Positions 45,010 through 53,466 of a DNA stretch of 64,000 bases are shown here, one piece after another (the first letter of the stretch is position 1; each line of letters begins with the position of its first letter). The translations under genes and the position numbers were made by a program. The stretch is from Luteibacter sp. SG786 (GTDB taxonomy: Bacteria > Pseudomonadota > Gammaproteobacteria > Xanthomonadales > Rhodanobacteraceae). A model generated the notes under the pieces. The model was given only the letters and a program-made list of their open reading frames with translations. It was not told where the DNA came from and made no database searches. Location: assembly GCF_011759605.1 (NCBI RefSeq), contig NZ_JAAOYX010000001.1:1975063-2039062 (forward strand). The letters run 5' to 3'.

Positions 45010-45039
45010 GTGGCGGCGGGAGGATCTTCCCGCCGCCAC
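45010..45039 (+). terminator. Perfect 12-bp hairpin after the CsgG-like gene
   Basis: GTGGCGGCGGGA and TCCCGCCGCCAC with a 6-base loop. No T-run follows, so termination would have to be unusual or Rho-assisted. It begins 5 bases after the stop codon. Confidence 0.5.
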
Positions 45040-45113
45040 ATTGGTGCCCGACGGGCGCCAGCCGGGTGCGGCTAAACTGGGCGGTCTCTCGCTGCCACGT
45101 TGCTTCCGACGCC

Positions 45114-46202
45114 ATGAGCCGCACCACCGTCGCCACCATCCATCTTGGTGCCCTGCGCCACAATCTCTCCCGCGTCCGTGCCATGGCGGGCCCGGCGAAG
45201 GTGATGGCGGTGGTCAAGGCCGACGCCTATGGACACGGTCTGGAACGCGTGGCTCGTGCGTTGAACGGCGAAGCGGAAGCGTTCGCCGTGGCCGCCATCG
45301 CCGACGGGTTGCGCCTGCGCGCCGCCGGCCATGGGCAACGTATCGTGGTGCTGTCCGGCCCGGATACACCGTCCGACCTCGTGGAAATGCAGCGCCTCGG
45401 GCTCGACGCCCTTATTCACCATGATGCCCAACTGCCCTGGCTTTCACGGGCGGATCCCGCTCGCGGACCGCTGCGGGTGTGGATCAAGGTGGACACGGGC
45501 ATGCACCGCCTCGGCTTTGCACCCGAGCGGGTGCGCGAAGTCCATGCCAGCCTGCGGGCGATGCCCGCCATCGACGACGAGATCGGGCTCATGACCCATT
45601 TCGCGTCGTCGGAGGAATTCGAAGGGCGCGATACCGCCTTGCAGATCGCCCGGTTTCGCGAGGCCACCGAAGGGCTCCCGGGACCGCGTGCGCTTTCCAA
45701 TTCCGCTGCCGTGCTGGGCTGGCCCGATGCCCGTGGCGACTGGGTGCGCACAGGTGGCCTGTTGTATGGGCTCTCCGTGGTGGAAGGCCGGTCCGGATCG
45801 GATTTCGGGTTCCGCCCGGCCATGTCGCTCACCACGCGCCTCGTGGCGATCAACCGTCTCGCCAGGGGCGAGCGTGTCGGCTACAACGGCACGTATGTAT
45901 GCCCCGAAGACATGGCCGTCGGCGTCGCCGCCATCGGTTACGGTGACGGGTATCCGCGCAGCGCGGCTCCCGGCACGCCGATGCTCGTGAACGGCCGCAT
46001 CGCGCCCCTGGTCGGCCGCGTGTCCATGGATCTCATCACGCTCGACCTGCGCGGCGTGCCCGATGCGCGCGTGGGCGACAAGGTCACGCTCTGGGGCGAG
46101 GGCCTTCCCGTGGAGACGGTGGCCGCTTCCGCCGGCACGATCTCCTACGACCTCACCTGCGGCATGACGCGGCGCGTGCTGTTCGTCGAGGACGAGGCCT
46201 GA
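45114..46202 (+). CDS. alr: Alanine racemase
   Basis: PLP enzyme of 362 residues that makes D-alanine for the cell wall. The PLP-binding Lys35 lies in MAVVKADAYGHG, and the catalytic Tyr in RVGYNGTYV; GYGDGYPRS is a further signature. Length matches the family. Functionally D-alanine could be consumed by the DadA-like enzyme at 30 kb, but the genes are not linked. The start MSRTTVATIHLGALRHNL is typical. radA follows 80 bases later. Confidence 0.95.
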   Translation: MSRTTVATIHLGALRHNLSRVRAMAGPAKVMAVVKADAYGHGLERVARALNGEAEAFAVAAIADGLRLRAAGHGQRIVVLSGPDTPSDLVEMQRLGLDALIHHDAQLPWLSRADPARGPLRVWIKVDTGMHRLGFAPERVREVHASLRAMPAIDDEIGLMTHFASSEEFEGRDTALQIARFREATEGLPGPRALSNSAAVLGWPDARGDWVRTGGLLYGLSVVEGRSGSDFGFRPAMSLTTRLVAINRLARGERVGYNGTYVCPEDMAVGVAAIGYGDGYPRSAAPGTPMLVNGRIAPLVGRVSMDLITLDLRGVPDARVGDKVTLWGEGLPVETVAASAGTISYDLTCGMTRRVLFVEDEA

Positions 46203-46282
46203 CGCCATACCCTCGCCGCGTATCGCTCCGTGCGACGCATCCGCGCTATACATGGCGCTTCGCCTGAGGAATTCCTGCAACG

Positions 46283-47671
46283 ATGGCCAAGGCCAAGACC
46301 GCATACGTCTGCACCCAGTGCGGCGCCGAACACAGCAAGTGGCAGGGCCAGTGCGCCGAATGCGGCGAGTGGAACGTGCTTTCCGAATTCGTGGTGCAGC
46401 CGGCGAAGCCGAACGCCGTGTCCACGGGCACGCGGCGCGGGGGCTATGCCGGGGAAGCGGCGGGGGCGCCGCGCATCACGCCACTGACCGAGGTGCTGCT
46501 GACTGCCGAGGCGCGCACGAACACGGGCATCGGCGAACTCGACCGCGTGCTCGGTGGCGGCCTGGTCGACGGATCGGTCGTGCTCATCGGCGGCGATCCC
46601 GGCATCGGCAAGTCCACGCTCCTGTTGCAGATGCTCGGCACGCTCGGCACCAGCCTGCCGAGCCTCTACGTCACCGGTGAGGAATCCCTGGGTCAGGTGG
46701 CGGGCCGGGCGCAGCGCCTGGATCTTCCGCTTGGCCCGCTCCACGCGCTGGCGGAAACCTGCATCGAGCGCATCCTCGAACAGGCCGCGGCGGCGCGCCC
46801 GCGCGTGCTGGTCATCGACTCGATCCAGACCATCTGGACCGAACTGCTCACCGCTGCTCCGGGCTCGGTAAGCCAGGTACGCGAATCGGCGGCGAAGCTC
46901 ACCCGCTTTGCCAAGGAAACGGGTACGTCCGTGTTTCTGGTGGGCCACGTGACGAAGGAGGGCGGCATCGCCGGGCCCCGCGTGCTCGAACACATGGTGG
47001 ACGCGGTGCTGTACTTCGAGGGCGAATCCGGCAGCCGCTTCCGTGTCCTGCGCGCTTTCAAGAACCGCTTCGGGGCGGTGAATGAACTGGGCGTCTTCGC
47101 CATGTCCGAGAAGGGCCTGCGCGAGGTGCCCAACCCGTCGGCGATCTTCCTCTCCGCGCACGCCGGCCCCACGCCGGGAAGCGCGGTGATGGTGACTCGC
47201 GAAGGCACCCGGCCGCTGCTCGTGGAAGTGCAGGCCCTGGTCGATCAATCCTCGCTGGGCAATCCACGTCGCGTGGTGCTCGGGCTCGAACAGAACCGCC
47301 TTGCGATGCTCCTCGCCGTGCTCCATCGCCACGGCGGCGTGGCCGCCTACGACCAGGACGTATTCGTAAACGTCGTCGGCGGCATCCGCGTGCAGGAAAC
47401 CGCGTCGGACGTGCCCGTGCTCATGGCCGTGCTGTCGAGTCTGCGCGACCGTCCGCTCCCGGAGAAGACCATCGCCTTCGGCGAGGTCGGTCTCTCGGGC
47501 GAGATCCGGCCGGTGCCCAACGGCGAGGAGCGCCTGAAGGAAGCCGCCACGCACGGCTTCCGCCGCGCGGTGGTTCCGGCGGCGAATGCACCGAAGCGCG
47601 GCCGCGTGGGCGAGATGGAAGTGATCGGCGTCGAGCGACTGTCCCAGGCGATCGACGCCAGTCGCGAGTGA
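46283..47671 (+). CDS. radA: DNA repair protein RadA
   Basis: RecA-like branch-migration ATPase of 462 residues. The zinc finger has Cys10, Cys13, Cys24 and Cys27; the Walker A motif GDPGIGKS is at 104-111; KNRFG is the RadA-specific motif; the C-terminal Lon-like domain contains ALSGEIRP-type sequence (VGLSGEIRPV). All family features are present. It supports homologous recombination. It is convergent with the sterol desaturase-like gene 15 bases away. Confidence 0.96.
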   Translation: MAKAKTAYVCTQCGAEHSKWQGQCAECGEWNVLSEFVVQPAKPNAVSTGTRRGGYAGEAAGAPRITPLTEVLLTAEARTNTGIGELDRVLGGGLVDGSVVLIGGDPGIGKSTLLLQMLGTLGTSLPSLYVTGEESLGQVAGRAQRLDLPLGPLHALAETCIERILEQAAAARPRVLVIDSIQTIWTELLTAAPGSVSQVRESAAKLTRFAKETGTSVFLVGHVTKEGGIAGPRVLEHMVDAVLYFEGESGSRFRVLRAFKNRFGAVNELGVFAMSEKGLREVPNPSAIFLSAHAGPTPGSAVMVTREGTRPLLVEVQALVDQSSLGNPRRVVLGLEQNRLAMLLAVLHRHGGVAAYDQDVFVNVVGGIRVQETASDVPVLMAVLSSLRDRPLPEKTIAFGEVGLSGEIRPVPNGEERLKEAATHGFRRAVVPAANAPKRGRVGEMEVIGVERLSQAIDASRE

Positions 47672-47686
47672 CCCCGCGAGCGCCCG

Positions 47687-48514
47687 TTATTGCGGTGGCC
47701 CGAACAACACCAGTGCGCGTTCCTTCCAGTTCCGCGCGGATTTCAGGGTGCGAAACATCTGTATCCAGGCATGGAAGGCGATGCGGACGGGATTGTGACT
47801 GTGTATGGGCTTCACCAGGCCGTACCGTGGCGGCTCGTCCTCACGCTCCCGGCGGAACGAACCGAACAGCCTGTCGAACACGATCAGCACACCGCCGTAG
47901 TTGCAATCGATGTAATCGGGATTGCTGGCGTGGTGCACGCGGTGATGCGAAGGCGTGTTGAATACGAACTCGATCGGCCGCGGCAGTCGTCCGATCAGCT
48001 CCGTGTGCAACCAGAACTGATACAGCAGGTTCACCGCCAGCGCGGCGAGCACCACGGGAACCGGAAATCCGACCCATACCAGCGGCGCGAAGAACACCGT
48101 CGCACCGGTGATCTTCCCGGTCCAGCCAAGGCGATACGCGGACGACAGTGTGTACTGGTTGGACGAGTGGTGAACCGAGTGGTTCAACCAGAACCAGTGG
48201 ATGCGGTGGTCGGCACGATGCATCCAGTAGTAGCAGAACTCCTGGCCCACGAAGAGCAGCGCCCAGTGCCACCAGCGGTCCATGGCGAAGGTGGGGATGC
48301 GCCATTGCCACACCGCATAAAGCAAAGCTCCGGTGATGCCGGCCTGGAGCAGTCGATTGACCAGCACGCGGCCCAGCGCATCACCGAGCGATGCCCAGTA
48401 GGCTTTCCAGTCGTGCCCGAGGCCACGGCGTTGCCGCAGCCACCCTTCGGCGGCGGCGATCAGCACGAACAACGGCAGCGGTAGCACCAGCAAGCCGAGC
48501 GACGACGTATTCAT
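47687..48514 (-). CDS. Sterol desaturase/fatty acid hydroxylase-family protein
   Basis: Membrane di-iron enzyme candidate of 275 residues. The His-rich metal motifs are HRADH, HSVHH and HHRVHH, in the order of the superfamily. Four or more membrane helices surround them (for example LLFVGQEFCYYWM). Bacterial members hydroxylate or desaturate lipids or act on sphingolipid-like or carotenoid substrates; the substrate here is unknown. The EF-hand gene is 18 bases upstream on the same strand, so they may be co-transcribed. Confidence 0.88.
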   Translation of the reverse strand: MNTSSLGLLVLPLPLFVLIAAAEGWLRQRRGLGHDWKAYWASLGDALGRVLVNRLLQAGITGALLYAVWQWRIPTFAMDRWWHWALLFVGQEFCYYWMHRADHRIHWFWLNHSVHHSSNQYTLSSAYRLGWTGKITGATVFFAPLVWVGFPVPVVLAALAVNLLYQFWLHTELIGRLPRPIEFVFNTPSHHRVHHASNPDYIDCNYGGVLIVFDRLFGSFRREREDEPPRYGLVKPIHSHNPVRIAFHAWIQMFRTLKSARNWKERALVLFGPPQ

Positions 48515-48532
48515 GGTGATCGCCGTCGTGGT

Positions 48533-48814
48533 TCAGCGACCGAAGCGCTGACGCGCGGCGGCGGCGGCCTGCTTGAGTTCGCCGGGAGACAGCTTTCCAT
48601 CCTGGTCGGTATCGATCTTGTCGAAGTTCTTGGCGATACGCGGCAGGCCGGCTTCGGCTTCCTTGCGATCGATAAAGCCGTCGCCGTTGGCGTCGGCCGC
48701 CTTGAGGCGTGCCTGCATGTCCTGCTTGGCCTCGGCCGCGCGGTCGCTCTGCGCGAAGGATGAGGTGGACGCGACGAGCAGGGCCGCGGCGAGCAGATAG
48801 TGAAGTTTCGGCAT
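48533..48814 (-). CDS. Secreted EF-hand protein with two calcium loops
   Basis: Exported protein of 93 residues. Signal peptide about 1-21 (SSFA before QSDRA). Two canonical EF-hand loops, DANGDGFIDRKE and DTDQDGKLSPGE, form a pair. Its location should be periplasmic or extracellular; a calcium-buffering or sensing role is plausible. The sterol desaturase-like gene follows after 18 bases, and the glycine-rich secreted gene precedes it on the same strand. Confidence 0.85.
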   Translation of the reverse strand: MPKLHYLLAAALLVASTSSFAQSDRAAEAKQDMQARLKAADANGDGFIDRKEAEAGLPRIAKNFDKIDTDQDGKLSPGELKQAAAAARQRFGR

Positions 48815-48870
48815 GGGATACCTCGTGGGTTGAGAAGGTGGCCATCCATGGCCTGTGGGAGGGTTGGGGA

Positions 48871-49407
48871 TCAGTTGCCGCGGCAGGCGATCGTCTCGCC
48901 CGCGGCGTTGGTGCAGGTGCCGGTGTGGGTCACCACGCCGTTCTGGACGCTGGTGGAGCCGTTGTAGCTGTTTCCGTTCTTGCCGGTGGCGCTGGTGCTG
49001 CGGCTGCCGTTGACGTTGCCCTCGGCATCGCGGGCGATGCTCCCGCTGGTGGTCGCGTAGCCACCATTGGGGCCGTTGATCGAGGCGCTGCCCTGTCGAC
49101 CGGCGCTTCCGTCGGCGTTGCGGTAGAAGCTGCCCTGGCGCTGCGCGGTGCCGCCGTTGGCACCCGCGGCATAGGCTCCGCTGCGCCCATCGACATTGCC
49201 CTGGCCGTCGCTGGTCACGCGGCGGCCACGCGTGTACGCACCGCGCTCGCCACGGGCCGCGGCCCCGGTGACGGCGGTGCGGCCTCCGTCGCCGGTATGG
49301 GCCACGGCATGGCCGCGGATTCGGCCTTGCGCCGAGGCATCGGGAATCGTGGCGGCCGATGTGCCGGTCAGCACCAACGCCGCCAGTAGCAGGGTCGTTC
49401 TGTTCAC
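48871..49407 (-). CDS. Glycine-rich secreted protein of unknown function
   Basis: Exported protein of 178 residues that I do not recognise. The signal peptide ends near residue 27 (ASA before QGR). The rest is built of irregular Gly/Ser/Asn units, for example DGQGNVDGRSG, NADGSAGRQGS, NGPNGGYATTSGS and AEGNVNGSRS, and ends with a Cys pair CTNAAGETIAC that could form a disulfide. Such spacing suggests beta-solenoid or loose turns. The GTG start at 49407 has a strong AAGGAG 7 bases upstream. It is divergent from the OmpR-type gene, so the two-component pair may control it. Confidence 0.72.
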   Translation of the reverse strand: MNRTTLLLAALVLTGTSAATIPDASAQGRIRGHAVAHTGDGGRTAVTGAAARGERGAYTRGRRVTSDGQGNVDGRSGAYAAGANGGTAQRQGSFYRNADGSAGRQGSASINGPNGGYATTSGSIARDAEGNVNGSRSTSATGKNGNSYNGSTSVQNGVVTHTGTCTNAAGETIACRGN

Positions 49408-49523
49408 AGGAGGTCTCCTTCGGGTCGGCGCGAGGCGTTCTCGCGGTAGGCCCAAACTAGTGCCCACCGCCGGCGAAGGTGTGTCGTGATAGCTACCGCA
49501 TGTTTCGACGGCGCGTCCTGGAA

Positions 49524-49540
49524 ACATTCGCTTACAAACG
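49524..49540 (+). promoter_or_regulatory. Direct repeat resembling an OmpR-family site
   Basis: ACATTCG and ACAAACG repeat with a 10-base period, the spacing recognised by OmpR/PhoP-type regulators. It lies between the glycine-rich gene and the two-component genes, so it could control both directions. Confidence 0.4.
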
Positions 49541-49590
49541 CTCTGGGAAGGGCGTTGCGCGGGCTCGCAGCTAGCCGCGATAGTGGCGCC

Positions 49591-50310
49591 ATGGACGAAA
49601 CCCTGGCCCGCATCCTTCTGGTCGACGACGACGCACGCCTGCGCGACCTGCTGCTGCGCTACCTGCAATCGCAGGGCTTCGAGGTAAAGGGCGTGGGCGA
49701 CGGCGCGCAGATGCGACAGGCATTGGATCGAGGCCATTACGACCTGATCGTGCTGGACCTGATGCTGCCCGGAGAAGACGGTCTGGATATCTGCCGCCGC
49801 CTCCGTGGCCAGGGCGACGACACGCCGATCGTGATGCTCACCGCCAAGGGCGACGAGATCGACCGCATCGTGGGCCTGGAGATCGGTGCCGACGACTACC
49901 TGCCCAAACCGGTCAATCCGCGCGAATTGCTGGCGCGGATCAAGTCGGTGCTGCGGCGCGCCCGCCCGGCACCCGGGGCGCCGGAGCCGGACGGTGGCGA
50001 GATCCGTTTCGGCCCGTTCCGACTGGATCTGGGTCGCCGCGAACTGAGCCGGAACGGCGCGCTGCTGCGCCTGACCTCGGGCGAATTCGCGGTGCTGACG
50101 GTGCTGCTGCGCCACCCGCGGCAGCCGCTCAGCCGCGACCGGCTGATGAGTCTGGCGCGCGGCCGCGAGCACGAGGCTTTCGAGCGGAGCATGGATGTCA
50201 CCATTGCCCGCCTGCGCCGGCTGCTGGAAGACGATGTGCGCAATCCGCGCGTCCTGCAGACTGTATGGGGCGTGGGTTACGTCTATGTACCGCCGGATGA
50301 AATCGCATGA
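49591..50310 (+). CDS. OmpR-family response regulator
   Basis: DNA-binding response regulator of 239 residues. Receiver: acidic pocket Asp12-Asp14, phospho-acceptor Asp56 in DLIVLDLMLPG, Lys106 in YLPKPVNP. C-terminal winged helix (about 135-235) with ELSRNGALLRLTSGEFAVL and RSMDVTIARLRRLLE, which match OmpR. Its kinase gene overlaps it by 4 bases (ATGA). It is divergent from the glycine-rich secreted gene. The stimulus is unknown. Confidence 0.93.
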   Translation: MDETLARILLVDDDARLRDLLLRYLQSQGFEVKGVGDGAQMRQALDRGHYDLIVLDLMLPGEDGLDICRRLRGQGDDTPIVMLTAKGDEIDRIVGLEIGADDYLPKPVNPRELLARIKSVLRRARPAPGAPEPDGGEIRFGPFRLDLGRRELSRNGALLRLTSGEFAVLTVLLRHPRQPLSRDRLMSLARGREHEAFERSMDVTIARLRRLLEDDVRNPRVLQTVWGVGYVYVPPDEIA

Positions 50311-51572
50311 GCCGCCTTCCGTTGCCGCGCAGCGTGTTCGGACAGCTCGTGCTCGTGATCGGGCTGGTGTTGCTCGGCGCGGCGGTGCTGGCCGTGGCGA
50401 TGGGGCGTCAATTGGCCACCCGCCCGGCTGCCGGGCAATTGCTGAAAGCCATGGACGGCTTTGCCGATGTCGCCGAGGAACTGGCGCGCACCCAGCCCCA
50501 CGAACGCGTGGTGGCCCACTTGCGCAATGCCGGACTGGCGGTGAGCGAACTGCCGCCGCCACCGCGCGACCTGCGTGCCGTGCCATTCATGCGCGAGTTG
50601 CTAGAGCAGGCGCCGCAGCAGCTTGCCCGTGGTCGCGAGGTGCGCCTGGGGCGAATCGGCATGGCGAATGTGGTGTGGCTGAAGCTGAATACGCAGCCGG
50701 CATTGTGGGTTTCGTTCGCTTTCGATCAGCGCGCCAGTCGCGTATTGCGCTTTTCGGTACTGATGCTGTTCGTGGGCGCGGTGCTGGTCTGGCTGGCGGC
50801 GGCCTATTACGCGCGCCGCCTGGTGGTGCCCTTGCGGCGTCTGGCGCAATCCGCCCCGGCGATCGTGCGCGGCGAATCGCCGCCCCCGGGCGCGCTGGCG
50901 GGGCCGCGGGAAGTGCAGGAACTGGCGCGGGCCCTGGCCGATTCGAGCAGGGACGTACGCGAGGCCGCCGAGGAACGGGCGCTGATGCTCGCCGGCATCT
51001 CGCATGACCTGCGCACGCCGCTGACGCGACTGCAGTATGCGGTGGAACTCGTGCCCGGCGTCGATGCGGAACTGCGCGCCGGCATGCATCGCGATATCGC
51101 CGATGTCGATGCGATCCTGTCGCAGTTCATCGCCTATGCGCGCGACGGCCGCGACGAAGCCAGCGAACCTCTCGACCTCGCCGTGCTGTGTCGCCATGCG
51201 ATCAGCGCCTGCGAGCACGAGTGGCAGGTGGAAACGCCCCTCTACGCGCCCATGACCGGCAAAACGATGGCGTTGCAGCGCGCGGTGGGGAACTTGCTCG
51301 TGAACGCGCAACGGCACGGGGCACCTCCCTATTCGCTGCGACTTTTGCGGCAAGGCGATGCCTGGCGGCTCGAGGTCGCCGACCATGGCCCCGGTTTATC
51401 CGCGCAGGCAGCGGAGCGCGCGCGCCAGCCGTTCGTGCATGGCGAGGGTGGCGGTACGGGCCTGGGGCTGGCGATCGTCGAGCGCGTCGCACGCCAGCAT
51501 GACGGTGAGCTGCGACTTTTGCCGCTGCATCCTCATGGACTGGTAGCGACGCTCGTGTTGCGCGGAAGTTGA
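50307..51572 (+). CDS. EnvZ-like sensor histidine kinase
   Basis: Inner-membrane kinase of 421 residues. Helix 1 (about 13-33), a periplasmic sensor of about 115 residues, helix 2 (149-168), HAMP (RRLVVPLRRLAQ), then the catalytic core: His233 in ISHDLRTPLTRLQ, N box VGNLLVNAQRHG, G1 DHGPGL and G2 GGGTGLGLAIV. The EnvZ-type order fits the partner. The sensor lacks recognisable ligand motifs. Gene overlap with the regulator is 4 bases. An esterase follows 25 bases later. Confidence 0.93.
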   Translation: MSRLPLPRSVFGQLVLVIGLVLLGAAVLAVAMGRQLATRPAAGQLLKAMDGFADVAEELARTQPHERVVAHLRNAGLAVSELPPPPRDLRAVPFMRELLEQAPQQLARGREVRLGRIGMANVVWLKLNTQPALWVSFAFDQRASRVLRFSVLMLFVGAVLVWLAAAYYARRLVVPLRRLAQSAPAIVRGESPPPGALAGPREVQELARALADSSRDVREAAEERALMLAGISHDLRTPLTRLQYAVELVPGVDAELRAGMHRDIADVDAILSQFIAYARDGRDEASEPLDLAVLCRHAISACEHEWQVETPLYAPMTGKTMALQRAVGNLLVNAQRHGAPPYSLRLLRQGDAWRLEVADHGPGLSAQAAERARQPFVHGEGGGTGLGLAIVERVARQHDGELRLLPLHPHGLVATLVLRGS

Positions 51573-51597
51573 TCGTTCCATCGACGAGGCGGACGTT

Positions 51598-52461
51598 ATG
51601 GGTAAGAGACGAGCGTACGTGGTGGCAGGCGCGGCCTGGATCGCATTAGGCCTGGCCGGCATCGCGCATGGCGCAAACGACGATGTGCGGCAGCCCGAAT
51701 CACGGGTGGTGCACGACGTTGCCTACGGCAGCGACCCTCGGCAGCGTTTCGACGTGTATCTGCCACCGTCGCCACATGACGCCCCGGTTATTTTCATGGT
51801 GCACGGGGGCGCCTGGGCGATCGGCGACAAAACCAATCCGGGTGTTGTCGACAGCAAGGCCGCCTACTGGCTCCCCAAGGGATACGTGCTGATATCGGTG
51901 AACTATCGGCTGCTGCCTGGAGCCGGGCCGTTGGAGCAGGCCAACGACGTGGCCCGGGCGTTGGCTGCCGCGCAACGGCTGGCGGCGTCGTGGGGAGCGG
52001 ACTCCCACCGGTTCGTATTGATGGGGCACTCGGCAGGTGCGCACCTGGTCGCCTTGTTGGGCGCCGATCCGGAGTTGCTGTCCGCCGCCGGGGCCGTTCG
52101 CCCGCGGGGCGTCGTTTCCCTGGACAGCGCCGCGATGGACGTCGTGCAGATCATGGAGTTTCCGTGCCATCCCAGGCTTTACGATCGCGCCTTTGGCGAG
52201 AACCCACGCGACTGGGCCGCCGCATCGCCCTACCACCGGCTCCGGTCCGGTGCGCTGCCCATGCTGGCCGTGTGTTCCAGCCGGCGTTTCGATGCCTGCC
52301 CGCAGGCGCGCCGTCTTGCCCAGAAGGCGGCAACACTCGGCTCGCGGGTCGATGTGCTGCCGCAAGACCTGTCGCACGCCGAGATCAACCGAACGTTGGG
52401 ACAGCCCTCGGATTACACGGCGCGGGTAAGCGCCTTCATCGACGGGCTTGTCGCCTTGTAG
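51598..52461 (+). CDS. Secreted alpha/beta-hydrolase esterase
   Basis: Esterase of 287 residues, BD-FAE/Aes type. Signal peptide about 1-25 (AHGAN). Oxyanion motif HGGAW at 69-73, nucleophile Ser145 in GHSAGAH, Asp near FDACPQARR and His in LSHAEINR complete the set. Acts on short esters or acylated substrates. It follows the kinase gene by 25 bases on the same strand and might be part of that operon. The start MGKRRAYVVAGAAW is signal-like. Confidence 0.85.
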   Translation: MGKRRAYVVAGAAWIALGLAGIAHGANDDVRQPESRVVHDVAYGSDPRQRFDVYLPPSPHDAPVIFMVHGGAWAIGDKTNPGVVDSKAAYWLPKGYVLISVNYRLLPGAGPLEQANDVARALAAAQRLAASWGADSHRFVLMGHSAGAHLVALLGADPELLSAAGAVRPRGVVSLDSAAMDVVQIMEFPCHPRLYDRAFGENPRDWAAASPYHRLRSGALPMLAVCSSRRFDACPQARRLAQKAATLGSRVDVLPQDLSHAEINRTLGQPSDYTARVSAFIDGLVAL

Positions 52462-52494
52462 CCGGCGATGCAGCAGCCGGCACGCCGGCTTGCG

Positions 52495-53292
52495 CTATGG
52501 CGTTCTGTGCAGGATCAACTCGAGCACGGCTTTCGTGCCGAAGAACGCCAGCAGCAGGATGCCCATGCCGATCAGCGTGAGATAAACCGCACGAATGCCG
52601 CGCCAGCCATACCGCCAGCGGCCCCACAGCAGCACGCCGAAGACGATCCACGCGATGATCGACAGCACCGTCTTGTGTACGAGGTGCTGTCCGAACAGGT
52701 CGCCCACGAAGAGCGCGCCGGTGACCAGCGTGAGGGTCAGCAGCACGAAGCCCACCGCGATGAGGCGGAACAGCAGTACTTCCGTCAGCGTGAGAGGGGG
52801 CAGGGCACGCAACCAGTGGCCGAAACGGCTGCGGCGGAGCGCGCGTTCCTGGATGGCGAGCAGCACCGCCAGCGCGGCGGCGATCGAGAGGATGCCGAAG
52901 GCGAACACCGCGATGGTCACGTGCAGTTCGATCTGCCACGTCATCGACTGCGGCGTGGTGCTGGGCGCGAGCCAGGCGTCGATGCCGAGAAGCACGGCCG
53001 ACAACGGGAAGATCAGGATGCCCAGGCCGGCGACGGGGCGGGACAGGTTCACCACCAGCGTGAGCGTCGAGGCGATCCACGCCACCAGAGAGAGGGCGGC
53101 GAAGAAGTGCAGGTCGAGCGTGCCGCGATGGGCCGTGAGAAGGAGAACGCCGTGCGCCAGCGCCGCGAAGGTGGCGAGCGTCATGCCCCAGCGCGCGAGC
53201 GGCTGCCCACCCGTCGCGAGCGGCCGGGCGAGAACGCCGGCGGCGGACAGGTAAAGGACCACGGCGACCAGGGAAAGGGCGGTGACGATCAT
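52495..53292 (-). CDS. CcsA/YpjD-type cytochrome c assembly-like membrane protein
   Basis: Inner-membrane protein of about 264 residues with eight helices. It starts MIVTALSLVAVVLYLSAAGV and has the tail GWRGIRAVYLTLIGMGILLL, as in YpjD and CcsA relatives. YpjD is found beside ffh in many proteobacteria, as here, where ffh is divergent. Role in haem handling is known only for true CcsA; YpjD's role is unclear. The start could also be 53310. The WxWD haem motif of CcsA is not obvious. Confidence 0.85.
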   Translation of the reverse strand: MIVTALSLVAVVLYLSAAGVLARPLATGGQPLARWGMTLATFAALAHGVLLLTAHRGTLDLHFFAALSLVAWIASTLTLVVNLSRPVAGLGILIFPLSAVLLGIDAWLAPSTTPQSMTWQIELHVTIAVFAFGILSIAAALAVLLAIQERALRRSRFGHWLRALPPLTLTEVLLFRLIAVGFVLLTLTLVTGALFVGDLFGQHLVHKTVLSIIAWIVFGVLLWGRWRYGWRGIRAVYLTLIGMGILLLAFFGTKAVLELILHRTP

Positions 53293-53324
53293 GGGGGCGC
53301 AGTGTGGCATAGAGCGGTGGCTTT

Positions 53325-53405
53325 GTAGGAGCCGCTATAGCGGCGAGGGGCGCCCCTCGCCGCTTCATCGTTCCGTTGGCTTCTCGCCGCCATGGCGGCT
53401 CCCAC
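53325..53405 (+). repeat. Diverged REPIN-like repeat, copy 8
   Basis: Starts GTAGGAGCCGCTATAGCGGC and ends GCCGCCATGGCGGCTCCCAC. The left loop is TATAG and the right CATGG, and the middle differs (GAGGGGCGCCCCTC). It is the most diverged copy and lies between the divergent ypjD and ffh genes, with its right end 24 bases before the likely ffh -10 box. Confidence 0.75.
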
Positions 53406-53407
53406 AA

Positions 53408-53435
53408 AGTGGCAGATCGAAGGTTCGGCTATAAT
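53408..53435 (+). promoter_or_regulatory. Likely ffh promoter
   Basis: TATAAT as a perfect -10 at 53430-53435, with GTGGCA as a weak -35 at 53408-53413 and a 16-base spacer. The promoter begins immediately after the diverged repeat. Confidence 0.55.
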
Positions 53436-53466
53436 CCGCGGTTTACCGCATCCTGCCGAATCCCTC

